This document shows, one piece after another, positions 1-9,745 of a DNA stretch of 64,000 nt. Source of the stretch: Sphaerulina vaccinii (lineage: Eukaryota > Ascomycota > Dothideomycetes > Mycosphaerellales > Mycosphaerellaceae). The position numbers and the translations under genes are program-made. Location: contig JAKUDP010000010.1 of the NCBI GenBank assembly GCA_022570795.1, forward strand, positions 1,426,001-1,490,000. Direction: 5' to 3'. Within the stretch, counting starts at the first letter, position 1. The number at the start of each line of letters is the position of its first letter. The notes under the pieces are model-generated. The model had not been told where the DNA came from, ran no database searches, and worked only from the letters and a program-made list of their open reading frames with translations.

Positions 1-1600
1 CGAGTATATATAGAAGGAGCCTCTAAGCTTATAATTCTTTCTAATTATAAGAATCTAACTTACTTTACTATAATAAAAGTACTAACCCGATAATAGGCCT
101 ACTAGTTAGAACTACTCGGTTAATATAAGTTCGAAATCTACTATATACTAGGAAAGGACAATAGTCGAGCTAATATACTAAGCCGCTAAAGTAACTATAT
201 AGAAGGAAAAGAACTAGTATACTAGAAAGTACTTAGAGCCAATCTAGATAGAAGCCTAAGCTTGAACTTAATAGAGTTTAACTATATTATATAAGTTTTT
301 TAGAATATAGAAGAATAGTTCTTTATACTATAAAGAAAGTATTAGATACTAAAGGACCGAGAGAATAAGTATATATAATACTACTATAATAATCTATAAT
401 ATAGATATTCTAGAACTATAAAGACTATAGAGTTAATTTAAAGAAACTTTAGCTTTCTATATATATACAAATATATATTATAATATATTAAACACTACAA
501 GCCCTACTAATAGAATAAGGTAGATCGACATATAAAATATAGATATATCTAATTCTATACTCCTCTATATTAACTATAGAACAAAGTTATAATAGACTTT
601 ATTATAAAGTTGCCTTTATTATAGGACTGGATTATAGGAATTAGCTATAATATAATACTAGTTATAGTCGATAGGCTTACTAAATATATATACTTTATTA
701 CTACTAGCAAGATATATACTACTAAGCAACTCGGATACCTTATTATAGATAGACTTATAAAATATTATAGATTCCTAAAAGTATTTATTATAGATAGAGA
801 CAAGCTCTTTACCTCTAACTACTAGAAGACCTTAGTCGGCATACTTAGAATTAAATACAAGCTATTAATAGTATATTATTCTTAGATAGATAGGCAAACT
901 AAAAGAACAAACTAAATACTAGAATAATATCTATAATACTATATTAATTATATATAAGATAACTAGTTAGTACTACTACTAATAGCATAGCTCGTACTAA
1001 ATAATTAGTAATTAGAGATAATAAAAGCTATACTATTCTTCTTAAATTATAGGCAAAATCTAAACTTCTTTAGAGAACCTTTATCTTACCTATAGATAGA
1101 ATATACTATAATTGCAAGCAAAGATCTAAAGAACCTCTATAAGGAACTAGAAAAACAAATTATAGACTCGCAACTAATAATAGCTAGGCTATATAATAAT
1201 AAATAAAAAATAGTACTTTAGCTAAAAAGGAGGAATAAAGTCTATCTTTTTATAAAAAACTTTAAAATAAGGAGAAAGACAAAGAAACTAGATTAAGTTA
1301 AGGTTAGACTATTTTTAATTAACAAGCTATAAAAGCTAGTTAACTACCGACTTAAGTTGCCAAAAGATATAAAAATCTACCTAGTATTCTATATATTATT
1401 ATTAGAACCTATAGATACTAAAATACTTTATTAAAAAATATTCTACTTCTAATCTAAAAAAGAAAATATATTTAAAATAGAAAAAATTCTAGAATAAAAG
1501 AGTTAGAACTACTTAATTAAATAGAAAGAATATAATAATTTAGAAAATACCTAGGAACCTAAGTCTAACTTTATAAACTACTACTAGCTCCTAGTATAGT
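1..1600 (+). mobile_element. Decayed Ty3/gypsy chromovirus retrotransposon (5' end outside window)
   Basis: Conceptual translation of the + strand, ignoring in-frame stops, gives gypsy landmarks in the expected order. About 90-186 is the RNase H end (KFEIYYILGKDN...ANILSR pattern). About 430-1010 is integrase: DFIIKLPL starts at 595, followed by an ILVIVDRLTKY-like catalytic region, a DRDKLFT motif and a TERTN-like stretch. About 1287-1430 is the integrase C-terminal SH3-like part (YRLKLP, VFY, LLEP). About 1471-1587 is a chromodomain remnant (KIEKILE, then a KEYNNLENTWEP-like stretch with the Trp codon changed to TAG). Glutamine and tryptophan codons of the family consensus are repeatedly TAA or TAG, as expected from C-to-T and G-to-A transitions. 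No LTR could be delimited; gag, protease and most of the reverse transcriptase lie left of the window or are lost. It cannot encode protein. Confidence 0.85.
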
Positions 1601-2344
1601 TCTACTAGAGTCTACTAAAGATAGGAAACTCTAGAAATTATTAGGTAAACTTTTAAAAGTACTCTAAGTCCTAGGCAAAAGATTTAAGGCTAGGCTAGTA
1701 GATAGCTCTAGAAAGGTTATAACCTCCTCCTCTACCTATTCTACTACTTCCTACTCCTCGATATTTACTAACTCTACTACTATTATATTATCTATATAAT
1801 AATCGATTAGATCTATCTACTACTATAACTATATCTTATATATATATATAGTATAAGAAGCTTTATATATAGCCTCTAAGGCGCGTTATACCTCCTTCTA
1901 GGCGCGCTTTGCCTCTTAGATTCTAGATAAGAGCTTTTCTTTCTCGAAATAAAAATAGTTAAATTCGGACTTTATAACCTAGATATTATACTACTAACTA
2001 TAATAAATATACTTATTATATTTTCCCGAGCAAATATATACTTTATATATATACTTATACTTCTTATAGGACAAATACAACTTTACTATAATAGCTCTCT
2101 AGAGGTCTAGAAAATTAGCGAGCTTATAATAATAATAGGTTAAGAACTTAGTTATTATATAAAGTATTATAAAGGAAAGAAGCTATAATAACTAACTTTC
2201 TAGGGGATAACAACTCTATAAACTAGCTTTGGGACAAAGCTAGGCTAGATAGGAAATAGTATTATAGTTTGTATACTATAGGAATGTCCCTACTAATTTT
2301 CTAGGTATATATTATATATAGAAGTAATTAGTAGCGCTTAGACT

Positions 2345-2393
2345 AGGCCTACTACTAATTATACTAAGTACTCTAATTATACTAAGTAGGCCT
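2345..2393. repeat. Short hairpin with internal direct repeat
   Basis: AGGCCTACT at 2345-2353 is matched by its reverse complement AGTAGGCCT at 2385-2393. Inside it the 16-mer CTAATTATACTAAGTA occurs twice in direct orientation (about 2355-2370 and 2373-2388). It lies just outside the left arm of the large inverted repeat and may mark an element boundary, but no target-site duplication was identified. Confidence 0.45.
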
Positions 2394-2424
2394 TAATTAG
2401 AGTAATTAGAGTAATTAATAAAAC

Positions 2425-2620
2425 TAGGAATCTCTTTTATATATATAGGTAATAAATATTATAGTTATAGATAGTTATTATATATAACTTACTATTCTAT
2501 CTTACTAATTAGAATACGAGAACCTTCTTTACTTACTTCTTTATAGATATATTAACAAGCTCTAACTAGATTAAGCTTAGCCTCTACTTAGTAAGATTAT
2601 TAGGTCCTCTATAACCTAAT
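2425..2620 (+). repeat. Left arm of ~196-bp inverted repeat
   Basis: This segment is the near-perfect reverse complement of 3011-3206. Differences are mostly transitions, such as ...GAATACGAGAACC... here against ...GAATATAAGAAC... on the complement of the other arm. Weaker similarity extends about 25 bp further out on both sides. The arms enclose a CTA tract and a ~135-bp linker, so the whole 2425-3206 unit could be a MITE-like element or two inverted copies of an LTR fragment. Confidence 0.85.
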
Positions 2621-2621
2621 A

Positions 2622-2875
<254 letters not shown>

Positions 2876-3010
2876 AACTAGTATATAATAATAAATATAT
2901 TAAGCTAGTAGTAGGCTACTATTATATAGTATAGCTTTATAGCTAGTATTTGTAAGAACTATAGTAATATTAATATATATATATATATCTATAAATAGTA
3001 TAAGCTTTAT

Positions 3011-3206
3011 ATTAGATTATAGAGAATCTAATAATCTTACTAAGTAGAGGCTAAGCTTAATCTAGTTAGAGCTTATTAATATATCTATAAGAAAGTAAGT
3101 AAAGAAAGTTCTTATATTCTAATTAGTAAGATAGAATAGTAAGTTATATATAATAACTATTTATAACTATAATATTTATTACCTATATATATAAAGGAGA
3201 TTTCTT
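3011..3206 (-). repeat. Right arm of ~196-bp inverted repeat
   Basis: Reverse complement of 2425-2620, over the whole length with a few transitions and no obvious large gap. The linker 2876-3010 between the CTA tract and this arm has no counterpart on the left side, so the structure is asymmetric. See the left-arm entry for interpretation. Confidence 0.85.
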
Positions 3207-5035
3207 TTTTAATTTTATTACTCTTTTTAATTTCTCGAGAGTAGAGAGAGTAGAGAGATCTAAGTTGCTTTTTTTAATTTTTCGAAAAATAAGAAATTAG
3301 AGAAAATAGTCTTTCTACCTCGGATATTCTAATCTTAGTAGACCTACCTATTAGTAGGAACTATAATACTTTACTTCTCTAGCTAATTATTCTATATATA
3401 TATATAATATAGTCGTAGATTATTAACTATATCTATAGTAATAATAGCCTTACTAGCATCTCTAGTAGTACTATTACTAGTAAACTATTAGCTTAGTAAT
3501 TACTACTTATAGACTATAATATTTCTTATTTAAAGCTTAAAGTACTATTTAACTTACCTTAAGTATAATATATAAAATACGTAGCTCTATTAATAAATCT
3601 ACTATAATCTACTAAGTATAGGCTAATACTACTACTAATACTAGAAAATATAGTTACTAAAGTAGCTTATTTACCTAATAACTATAATAATAACGCCGCT
3701 ATAATACTAGTATTTACTAGCTATATAAGAATTAGTAAACTTACCTACTTAATAGAAGAAGCTATACTTAAAGGCTTTGCTACTACTTACTTTACTTATA
3801 ATAATATTATACTAGGTAGTAGTTATATAATAGTATAGCTTAAATACTCTAAGATAGATACTAAATATCTACCTCTATTTTAGATATAGTATAGAAAACA
3901 ACTCTATACTAAACTCTATCTAAGTTCTATTTTAATAACTACTTTTAATACTATAGCTAGAAGAAATAGATAGTAGTAGAAGATATAGATAGATATAGAA
4001 GAAGTAGTTAGTATAGAAGTAAACTCGAGTTTTTACTATACTAGCTTATAAAAATATTCTAAGAAGAAAATAGCTAAATATAAAAATATATTAATCTATA
4101 TAGCTACTACTAATACTAGTATATATATACTATTAATTATATATATATTTTACTTACTAAGTAATCTACTACCTTACTAGATTAGCTACTATTTAAGCTT
4201 ATAACTAGTATTTACTTACTTATAGCTTCTAGTATCTATTAAGAAATATTTATAATATAATAGCTATAATACTAGCTTCTATATATACTATTTACTCTAC
4301 TATAGTACTATATAATATATAGCTAATAAAAGCTTTACTTATAAGGAAATATAAGCTTTTAGTAGATAGACTTCTAGTATCTATAAATATTACTTTATTT
4401 ACTAACTAGCTATACTATATTATATAAATAAGTACTTCTAAACTAGTATTTTACTACTACTATCTAGAGCTATTTAATAACTTTATAAGCTAGCTATTAC
4501 TTATAGTAAGCTATAACTAGCTTTTACTTTACTTTACTATTCTACTAGTTTTAGTATAGATCTACTAGTCTATAGGTTACTATAGATAGGCTATTATATA
4601 TAATATAAGCTACTACTATAAGTATTTACTTATATATAATAGTAAGTCTATAGTCTATACTCTATAGTAAAACTTCTATAGAATAATATTATTTATTTTA
4701 TTCTACTATCTTTCCTTACTTATATATAGCTATAATAGTATAGAGTTAATATTTTCTAAAATATTAATATTTTAGACTTTCTATAATTATATTATAAACT
4801 TTTAATAAAATATTTTTAAACTTATAAAAATATTTTCCTAGTTATAATATAAGTCTATTAGAATTCTTCTAATAGAAGAAGTAGCTACTTACTATTATTA
4901 TTATTATTAAGTATATATATCTCTTTCTAGAACTCTAAAAAGTAACTACTCTACTATTTCCTAAAGTTACTCTACTATTTCCTAATCTAGAGTCGCTATC
5001 TATATCGTGCGCAGCCTATAAATAGGCATACTCTA
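3207..5035. other. AT-rich DNA without recognisable coding relics
   Basis: Same RIP-like composition as the rest of the island. I read all frames loosely across stops and found no domain I could name, unlike the integrase to the left. A direct repeat of about 19 bp (ACTCTACTATTTCCTA core) occurs twice at about 4941-4983. It may be the remains of a second element, but nothing shows which kind. Confidence 0.5.
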
Positions 5036-5097
5036 TATATATCTAGCAGCGATAGCAATAGCGATATTGCAGCGACAATAGCGATATTATATAACAA

Positions 5098-5157
5098 CAG
5101 CGACACCGCGACGACGGCAGCGATACTGCGACGACAGCAGCGACATTGCGACGATAG
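5098..5157 (+). repeat. Three tandem 20-bp units, imperfect
   Basis: Units at 5098-5117, 5118-5137 and 5138-5157 share the pattern CAGCGAYANYGCGACGAYRG. Related but degenerate GCGATA/GCGACA words continue leftward to about 5046. The array is GC-rich and lies exactly at the border between the AT-rich island and the gene-bearing DNA, about 215 bp upstream of the first gene. Confidence 0.75.
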
Positions 5158-5372
5158 CGGACCCTACACAATACCGCAATATACGCCACATTACACGCCG
5201 TTCAACCTTCGAGAGTTGTTGCAGACAGGGGTCTAAAAGCCCGTCGTAGACAAGCTCTCGGGGAAGCCAAGCATTCACATGCAAATCACGTCGACGTACT
5301 GTAATACAGCAACCTGGTGACCTTTAGCTCATCGACATTCTTCTTCTTCATCCAACAAACAAACATCGACAA

Positions 5373-5957
5373 ATGCCTCGTCCTCTACCACCTTGGCTGG
5401 AGCTCATTCCCTCGACACCCTCGGACAACACAACAAACAATACTCCAACAGCGACCACCGAACCATCACAATCTGACAACCTTCTGCCTTGGGACGCCAT
5501 GTCGTCAACCAGCACGCCTATATCGCCCCAGATGTTCGCCATCGCCATCAAGGATCTCCCTGTCGACACACTTTACGCAAAGGCCGCCGAACTACTCAAT
5601 AGTATGCAGCACCTACGCGACTCGAACGAGCAGATGAGGGAGTTTGCAGACGAAGGCGACGAGGTGTGCAAAGAAGCTATTGTTGAGAACGACGTCGTGA
5701 TCGGGAGAATCGCAGAGCGAGTGCAATTGTGCAAGGCTGAAGTGGAAAGGAGAGGAATGCGATGGACTGGTCACGTCGAAGCTCAAACAGATGATCAGGA
5801 AGAACCGAAAGTGAATGGAGTGCTAGCATATGGGCACGCTGAGCGCGAGACGGCTCCAGCAGTTCCGGCACCTAGTGGTAGGCTGACCGACGAGGAACTG
5901 AGGAGGCAGCTCGAAGCACAGGTGGGCGATGACGACGAAGATGGAGTACATCTGTGA
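5373..5957 (+). CDS. TMA17: Tma17/Adc17-like proteasome assembly chaperone
   Basis: Single-exon gene for 194 residues. Residues ~50-120 hold a helical region with the order LPVDTLY...LNSMQHLRDSN...EAIVENDVVIGRIAERV...E. This resembles yeast Tma17, with its MELAQIKTEI...INHLQRSN...VRENEIVLNNYNERV arrangement. Yeast Tma17 (Adc17) is a stress-inducible chaperone that helps pair Rpt6 with Rpt3 during assembly of the proteasome base; that role is known for yeast and only inferred here. The N-terminal ~45 residues are Pro/Thr/Ser-rich and low complexity, and the C-terminus is acidic. The first ATG (5373) is used; a downstream ATG at 5502 would keep the conserved region and could be the true start. 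It is the first gene after the TE island. Confidence 0.6.
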   Translation: MPRPLPPWLELIPSTPSDNTTNNTPTATTEPSQSDNLLPWDAMSSTSTPISPQMFAIAIKDLPVDTLYAKAAELLNSMQHLRDSNEQMREFADEGDEVCKEAIVENDVVIGRIAERVQLCKAEVERRGMRWTGHVEAQTDDQEEPKVNGVLAYGHAERETAPAVPAPSGRLTDEELRRQLEAQVGDDDEDGVHL

Positions 5958-6974
5958 TCGAGGATGCTTGGGTCGCAGCCTGGGCTGGAGAGCAAAGAGG
6001 AAGCCCGGACCTGAGTACTGCAATCCTGCGGCAGTCAAACAAGAGCTACTTGATACTCTCATCTGGCCATGCAAGGAGCCCATGCGTCGACCATGAGCAG
6101 GAGCCTGAGCCGGTAGAGTACTGAAGGAGTCGAACTGGAGGTAGTGAGCACTCAAGCTCACAGCCTTGCACAGGAGGCCACTTGTGTATACGCGAGTTCG
6201 ACACTTACCAATGTCTGCATCTACCACACGTAAGAGTTCCCTGCAAAAGTGGAGACAAGTCAACACTGGAAGAAAGTCACCGACGGAGTTCGAATGCCAT
6301 AGCTCGATGAGTATGAAGAAACACACCTGTAGAGCGACGAGAAACGCACCGAAGGCTGTGACAACCCATTAGCTGCCGCTGATTGCCAACCTGTCAATGT
6401 ATGGAGAAGTCACCGAAAGGATTCGTGAACGGGACAGGACTGAACGCCACAATTGTGAAAAGTCCCCGACGGGCTTGAAATTGGAATTGATATGAACCTG
6501 CGGGACGACTTAATCAACGAACGATGGCAGCAACTGTACTGTGTCGCAAGAGAATTGTCGGTCAAGGGCTCGCAGACTCTCGAGACTGGGAGCAAGATGA
6601 TCACAACGACAGCCAGCAACGGCCACCGACTAGCAGACAGCAGACAAAGCAGACAGAAAGCTAAAGTGGAGAATGCCAAGGCGCTCAAGCTCATCTTCAC
6701 AGTCCTTCACCTTCTGTGTGTTCCTACATTCCTACACAATTCGTAACATCATGCTGGCACTGCTTCACTGACTCACAACTTGAAGTCTTTCGCATGCTCA
6801 CCATATCGTGCAATTGATCAGCGACAAGTCAACAGAGCTCCACTACTATCTCGCAAGCAAAAGCCGACGGCTTTTTCAGAAGCTTCATGTTAAGTATACC
6901 ACTTCTTCCTATCAATCTACTCTCACAACAGAACACCGCACCTCAATCATTGACACGAACGGAAATCACGCCCG
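5958..6974. other. Intergenic, no supported gene
   Basis: Only short overlapping ORFs without recognisable domains or good splice-joined extensions. It contains the 3' flank of the Tma17-like gene and the 5' flank of the Rieske gene. I see no repeat or RNA gene. Confidence 0.5.
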
Positions 6975-7535
6975 ATGGAGCCATACAGACCGCCTCCGCC
7001 AGCAACATCAAATCCGTGGGTCTATGTCGGCCCCGCCTCCTCAATCGTCGACATCTCCACAGACAGCAACACGACGAAACTCTCTACAACAAAGCCTCCT
7101 TCCGATCCCTCCGACTATCTCGCCTCTCCAGAAATCACTACGCCTTGCAAGATTCTCCAGCTAGCCTCCCCAGGCTCCTCAGAAGCCACAGAACTCACAC
7201 CCGACAAGGCACAAAACACAATCGGCTTCCAGCCTCAGATCCTAGTCTTTCGATATCGCGGGCAGCTACATGCTGTTGATCATGCATGTCCTCATCGCAA
7301 TTTCCCGCTCAGCAGAGGATCTGTCTATGATATCGAAGACTTTGGCGTGAGGTTGAGTGCGGGGATTGAATGTCCTAAGCACGGATGGAGCTTTGATCTG
7401 CATACTGGTAGGAGTGATCGTGGAGGTTATCAGTTGAAAGTTTGGGAGGTCGAGGTTAGGAGTGGGGAGAATGGATTTGGAGAGGTAGAAGAGGAGGTCT
7501 GGATCAGGAGGAAAGAGAAGAAGAGGATTGGTTGA
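6975..7535 (+). CDS. Stand-alone Rieske [2Fe-2S] domain protein
   Basis: Single exon, 186 residues. The Rieske cluster ligands are clear: CPH at Cys105/His107 and CPKH at Cys133/His136, in the usual C-x-H...C-x2-H spacing, followed by GWSFDLHTG, the typical loop after the second box. Residues 1-50 are proline- and serine-rich and unconserved. There is no oxygenase catalytic domain, reductase domain or transmembrane segment, so this is a small soluble Rieske ferredoxin-type protein rather than a ring-hydroxylating oxygenase or the bc1 subunit. Partner and substrate are unknown. The neighbours do not suggest a pathway. The ATG used follows a short in-frame region and is the only one upstream of the domain that avoids stops. 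Confidence 0.8.
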   Translation: MEPYRPPPPATSNPWVYVGPASSIVDISTDSNTTKLSTTKPPSDPSDYLASPEITTPCKILQLASPGSSEATELTPDKAQNTIGFQPQILVFRYRGQLHAVDHACPHRNFPLSRGSVYDIEDFGVRLSAGIECPKHGWSFDLHTGRSDRGGYQLKVWEVEVRSGENGFGEVEEEVWIRRKEKKRIG

Positions 7536-7951
7536 AGACGTGCTTCTCAAGCTGCGTATGGTGGCTATTTGAAAATGGGACTGGCTCTCTGCCAGAGCAT
7601 ATACAGTAGGCGATGTGCTGAAGGATGTTTGATACCTACAGTGCGATGCCAGGTCCCGACTCGAGTGCGGCCGTCGAGTCACGGCCAGTGGAAAGCTTTG
7701 CGATGCAGTGTCAGGGCAGGTTTCGGGCAAGCGCAATGTGCGTTGAGTACCGTTCGCTGGCAACCACTCGGAGGAAGTGACCAACCCAGCATGTCAACTC
7801 CTTCAAAGGAGCACATGCGCCATGTTCACAGAGGGTACGAATTCGAGGCTAGATAGCAGCCTGGAAAGAGGCTCTGGAGATCTGTCATACTCGAGCTGTG
7901 ATATTTGCTCTTACTTCTGCTACAGTAGATATCATCAATCCATCCTCTTCT
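7536..7951. other. Intergenic between convergent genes
   Basis: The 3' flanks of the Rieske gene (+) and the small mitochondrial-type gene (-). Nothing else is recognised. Confidence 0.5.
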
Positions 7952-8372
7952 CTACCACTTTCCACCTCTCTCGCTCTCCATGCCTATCGTATCAGGTGCT
8001 TCTGGGAATTCCTTCTTTGCTTTCGACTTCTCTCCGCCGTCCTTCTGCTCCGTAGCTGTTCCACCAGTATCGTTCGATCGTGCGCTTCATAAATTGTCAG
8101 GATTGCTCTCCTCTAAGTCGTGTCAAGACTTCTCACCTTCTAGCAGCCTGGCTATTTGCAGTCTGCACATTGGGATCTGAACCTTTCTCTAAGACATGCT
8201 TCTTGTCTTGTTTCTCTCCTCCAATATCGCCCTTGGGACTGTCTGTCATCTTCGCAGCTGGGGTGGCTACGGTGGAGCTGAATGGTCGTGCAATTGAGAC
8301 TGTTCGTGACACATTGCTGCTTCGCATGGCACACGCCCTGCTGACGATTCGGGAATAGGTGAATGAAGACAT
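7952..8372 (-). CDS. Small mitochondrial-type protein of unknown function, two exons
   Basis: Exon 1 is 8372-8137 and exon 2 is 8084-7952; the 52-nt intron 8085-8136 has donor GTGAGA, branch CTGAC and an unusual AAG acceptor. Joining them gives about 121 residues. The N-terminus (about 35 residues) is Arg/Ser/Ala-rich with no acidic residues, like a mitochondrial presequence, with an RPFSST motif typical of cleavage regions. After it comes a hydrophilic body (DSPKGDIGGEKQ...SDPNVQTANSQ), then the C-terminal sequence EFPEAPDTIGMESERGGKW. The final frame is the reason for choosing this acceptor: other acceptors give a short nonsense tail. I recall similar small fungal proteins ending in an IGMQDERGGK-like motif, but no function. 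The gene is divergent from PCC1. Confidence 0.6.
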
Positions 8373-8717
8373 AGTCGTGTGGTTCTTCGTTCTCTAGATG
8401 GACAAGAGAGTGGTGGTGTCAATGTGTAAGAACAACAGCTTACCGTGCTCTGTATTACTGCGACTGCCCAGAACGCGCTCGGCTATCCCTCTCTTCCGCC
8501 TGCTCGGTTCGCATATGGAAGCGCGTAGTGATGAGTGATGAGCTCATGGTCTCGATGATGGCTCTGGCTCTGTGGCTGGCCGGCACGCATTGACAGATCG
8601 GCAATGCCTGCTAGATTGGCTTTCTTGGCGATCGATTGAGCTCAGATTGCGCGACAAGAGAGATCACCCATAATAACAACAACACAACCAACATCACCAT
8701 CGCCATCAGGAAACGAT
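8373..8717. promoter_or_regulatory. Shared 5' region of the small mitochondrial gene and PCC1
   Basis: A 345-bp divergent intergenic region. No consensus element was convincingly identified. Both genes probably have their promoters here. Confidence 0.4.
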
Positions 8718-9254
8718 ATGGCGGCCGCGATTGAAGATCCGGAGTTCCCGTGCTCCTTGTATGCCATGCCGCCCCCATACGAGCATCGAGTTCCTGGCTG
8801 AGAGATGCACAGGACGGTGCATATTCCATTTCCCAGTAATCGCCTAGCTACTGCTGCACTGCGGACACTCTCCGTCGACCAAGAGCTGTCGCCGCTAGTC
8901 AAGAGACATTTCAGCCTGGTCGCGCCTGCTTCACATATCGACAGCGAGCCGCAGAAAGCACCATTCGAAGCCTCGCTGTGGGATACTCCGCCTGTACAGT
9001 CGACCGAAGCTCCAACGACTATAGTCAAGCCTGCGGACAGTGAGCAAGATGAGAAGAAGACTGTTTTAAAGACAGAGTACAGAGCTACCACGAATCGCAT
9101 GCTGCGGGTTTCTGTGAACGGCTTCTTTGAATCTTTGGGCACTGTCGTGCAGACCATGGAAGAGCTTGATCTAGATGTTGTGCATGCGAAAGGATTGGAG
9201 AGCTTAGAAGGTGCTCAGGGAGTTGAGCAAGGCATGACTGGTAGCGCTGGGTGA
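8718..9254 (+). CDS. PCC1: EKC/KEOPS complex subunit Pcc1
   Basis: Exon 1 is 8718-8758 and exon 2 is 8813-9254, with a 54-nt intron (GTATGC donor, GCTGA branch, ACAG acceptor). The spliced N-terminus reads MAAAIEDPEFPCSLTVHIPFPSNRLA, followed by LSVDQELSPLV and, near the C-terminus, RMLRVSVNGFFESLGTV. These are the two halves of the Pcc1/CTAG fold (beta-hairpin plus helices). Pcc1 is the dimerising subunit of KEOPS (Pcc1, Kae1, Bud32, Cgi121), which makes t6A37 in tRNA and affects telomere maintenance in yeast. The unspliced reading from the ATG at 8805 would lose the conserved start of the first strand, so the two-exon model is preferred. The middle (about residues 50-85) is a variable acidic insertion. 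Length about 178 residues, longer than yeast Pcc1 (88) but usual for filamentous fungi. Confidence 0.88.
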
Positions 9255-9664
9255 AGGCGTATCTTAAGTGTCCCTTCGAGGTCAACAAGGATGGTCTTAT
9301 GAAAAGACATTTTGGCTATGCAGCGTCATGCATGTTGCCATTGGTCTTGAGCTTGAGCTGGAGTATCGCCTCTAGGCACAGTGCCACACGAGTGTCTGAC
9401 ACAGTGCTTTCGTACGCGCGAGAGCATTTCGATGAAAAGCTCAAGAGACAAGAGTCAAAACAGGTGTAAGTACATCCTGATATCAGTTCACAAGCTATCA
9501 CCAAGGACCGCCAGCTCCACGAAGACCACTCCACCGAACTACGAGTGTCAAATCGCTATCTAGATGTCTCCAATCTTTCATGCAGAGCGATTGATATTGC
9601 CTAGACTGCTCGGCTAGATATCCGGCTGCCCCACGTCCCACTTAGGCTGTTTCCTGCATTACTG
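9255..9664. other. Intergenic, no supported gene
   Basis: A 72-codon open frame at 9251-9469 lacks any recognisable domain and overlaps the PCC1 stop region. The segment probably holds the PCC1 3' end and the amidase promoter and 5' leader. Confidence 0.45.
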
Positions 9665-9744
9665 GTGAGTAAGTCTTTTGTTTTGTGTCATGCTAACTCT
9701 GTCACTCTTGTTCTCGTGCTTTACACACATCTCCTTGACGACAG
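9665..9744 (+). other. Probable 5'-UTR intron of the amidase gene
   Basis: GTGAGTAAGT donor, TGCTAACTC branch region, pyrimidine-rich stretch, and GACGACAG acceptor placed one base before the initiator ATG at 9746. The 80-nt length is normal for this genome. Confidence 0.6.
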
Positions 9745-9745
9745 C

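Noticed and set aside
5823..6326. 167-codon frame on the - strand
   Set aside because: Antisense to the end of the Tma17-like gene and its 3' flank; no domain.
9251..9469. 72-codon frame after PCC1
   Set aside because: Overlaps the PCC1 stop, no recognisable sequence; probably 3' UTR and leader DNA.
9665..9745. N-terminal extension of the amidase from an upstream GTG
   Set aside because: The extension is a consensus intron (GTGAGTAA...CTAAC...ACAG) ending one base before the ATG, and the ATG begins a clean signal peptide.
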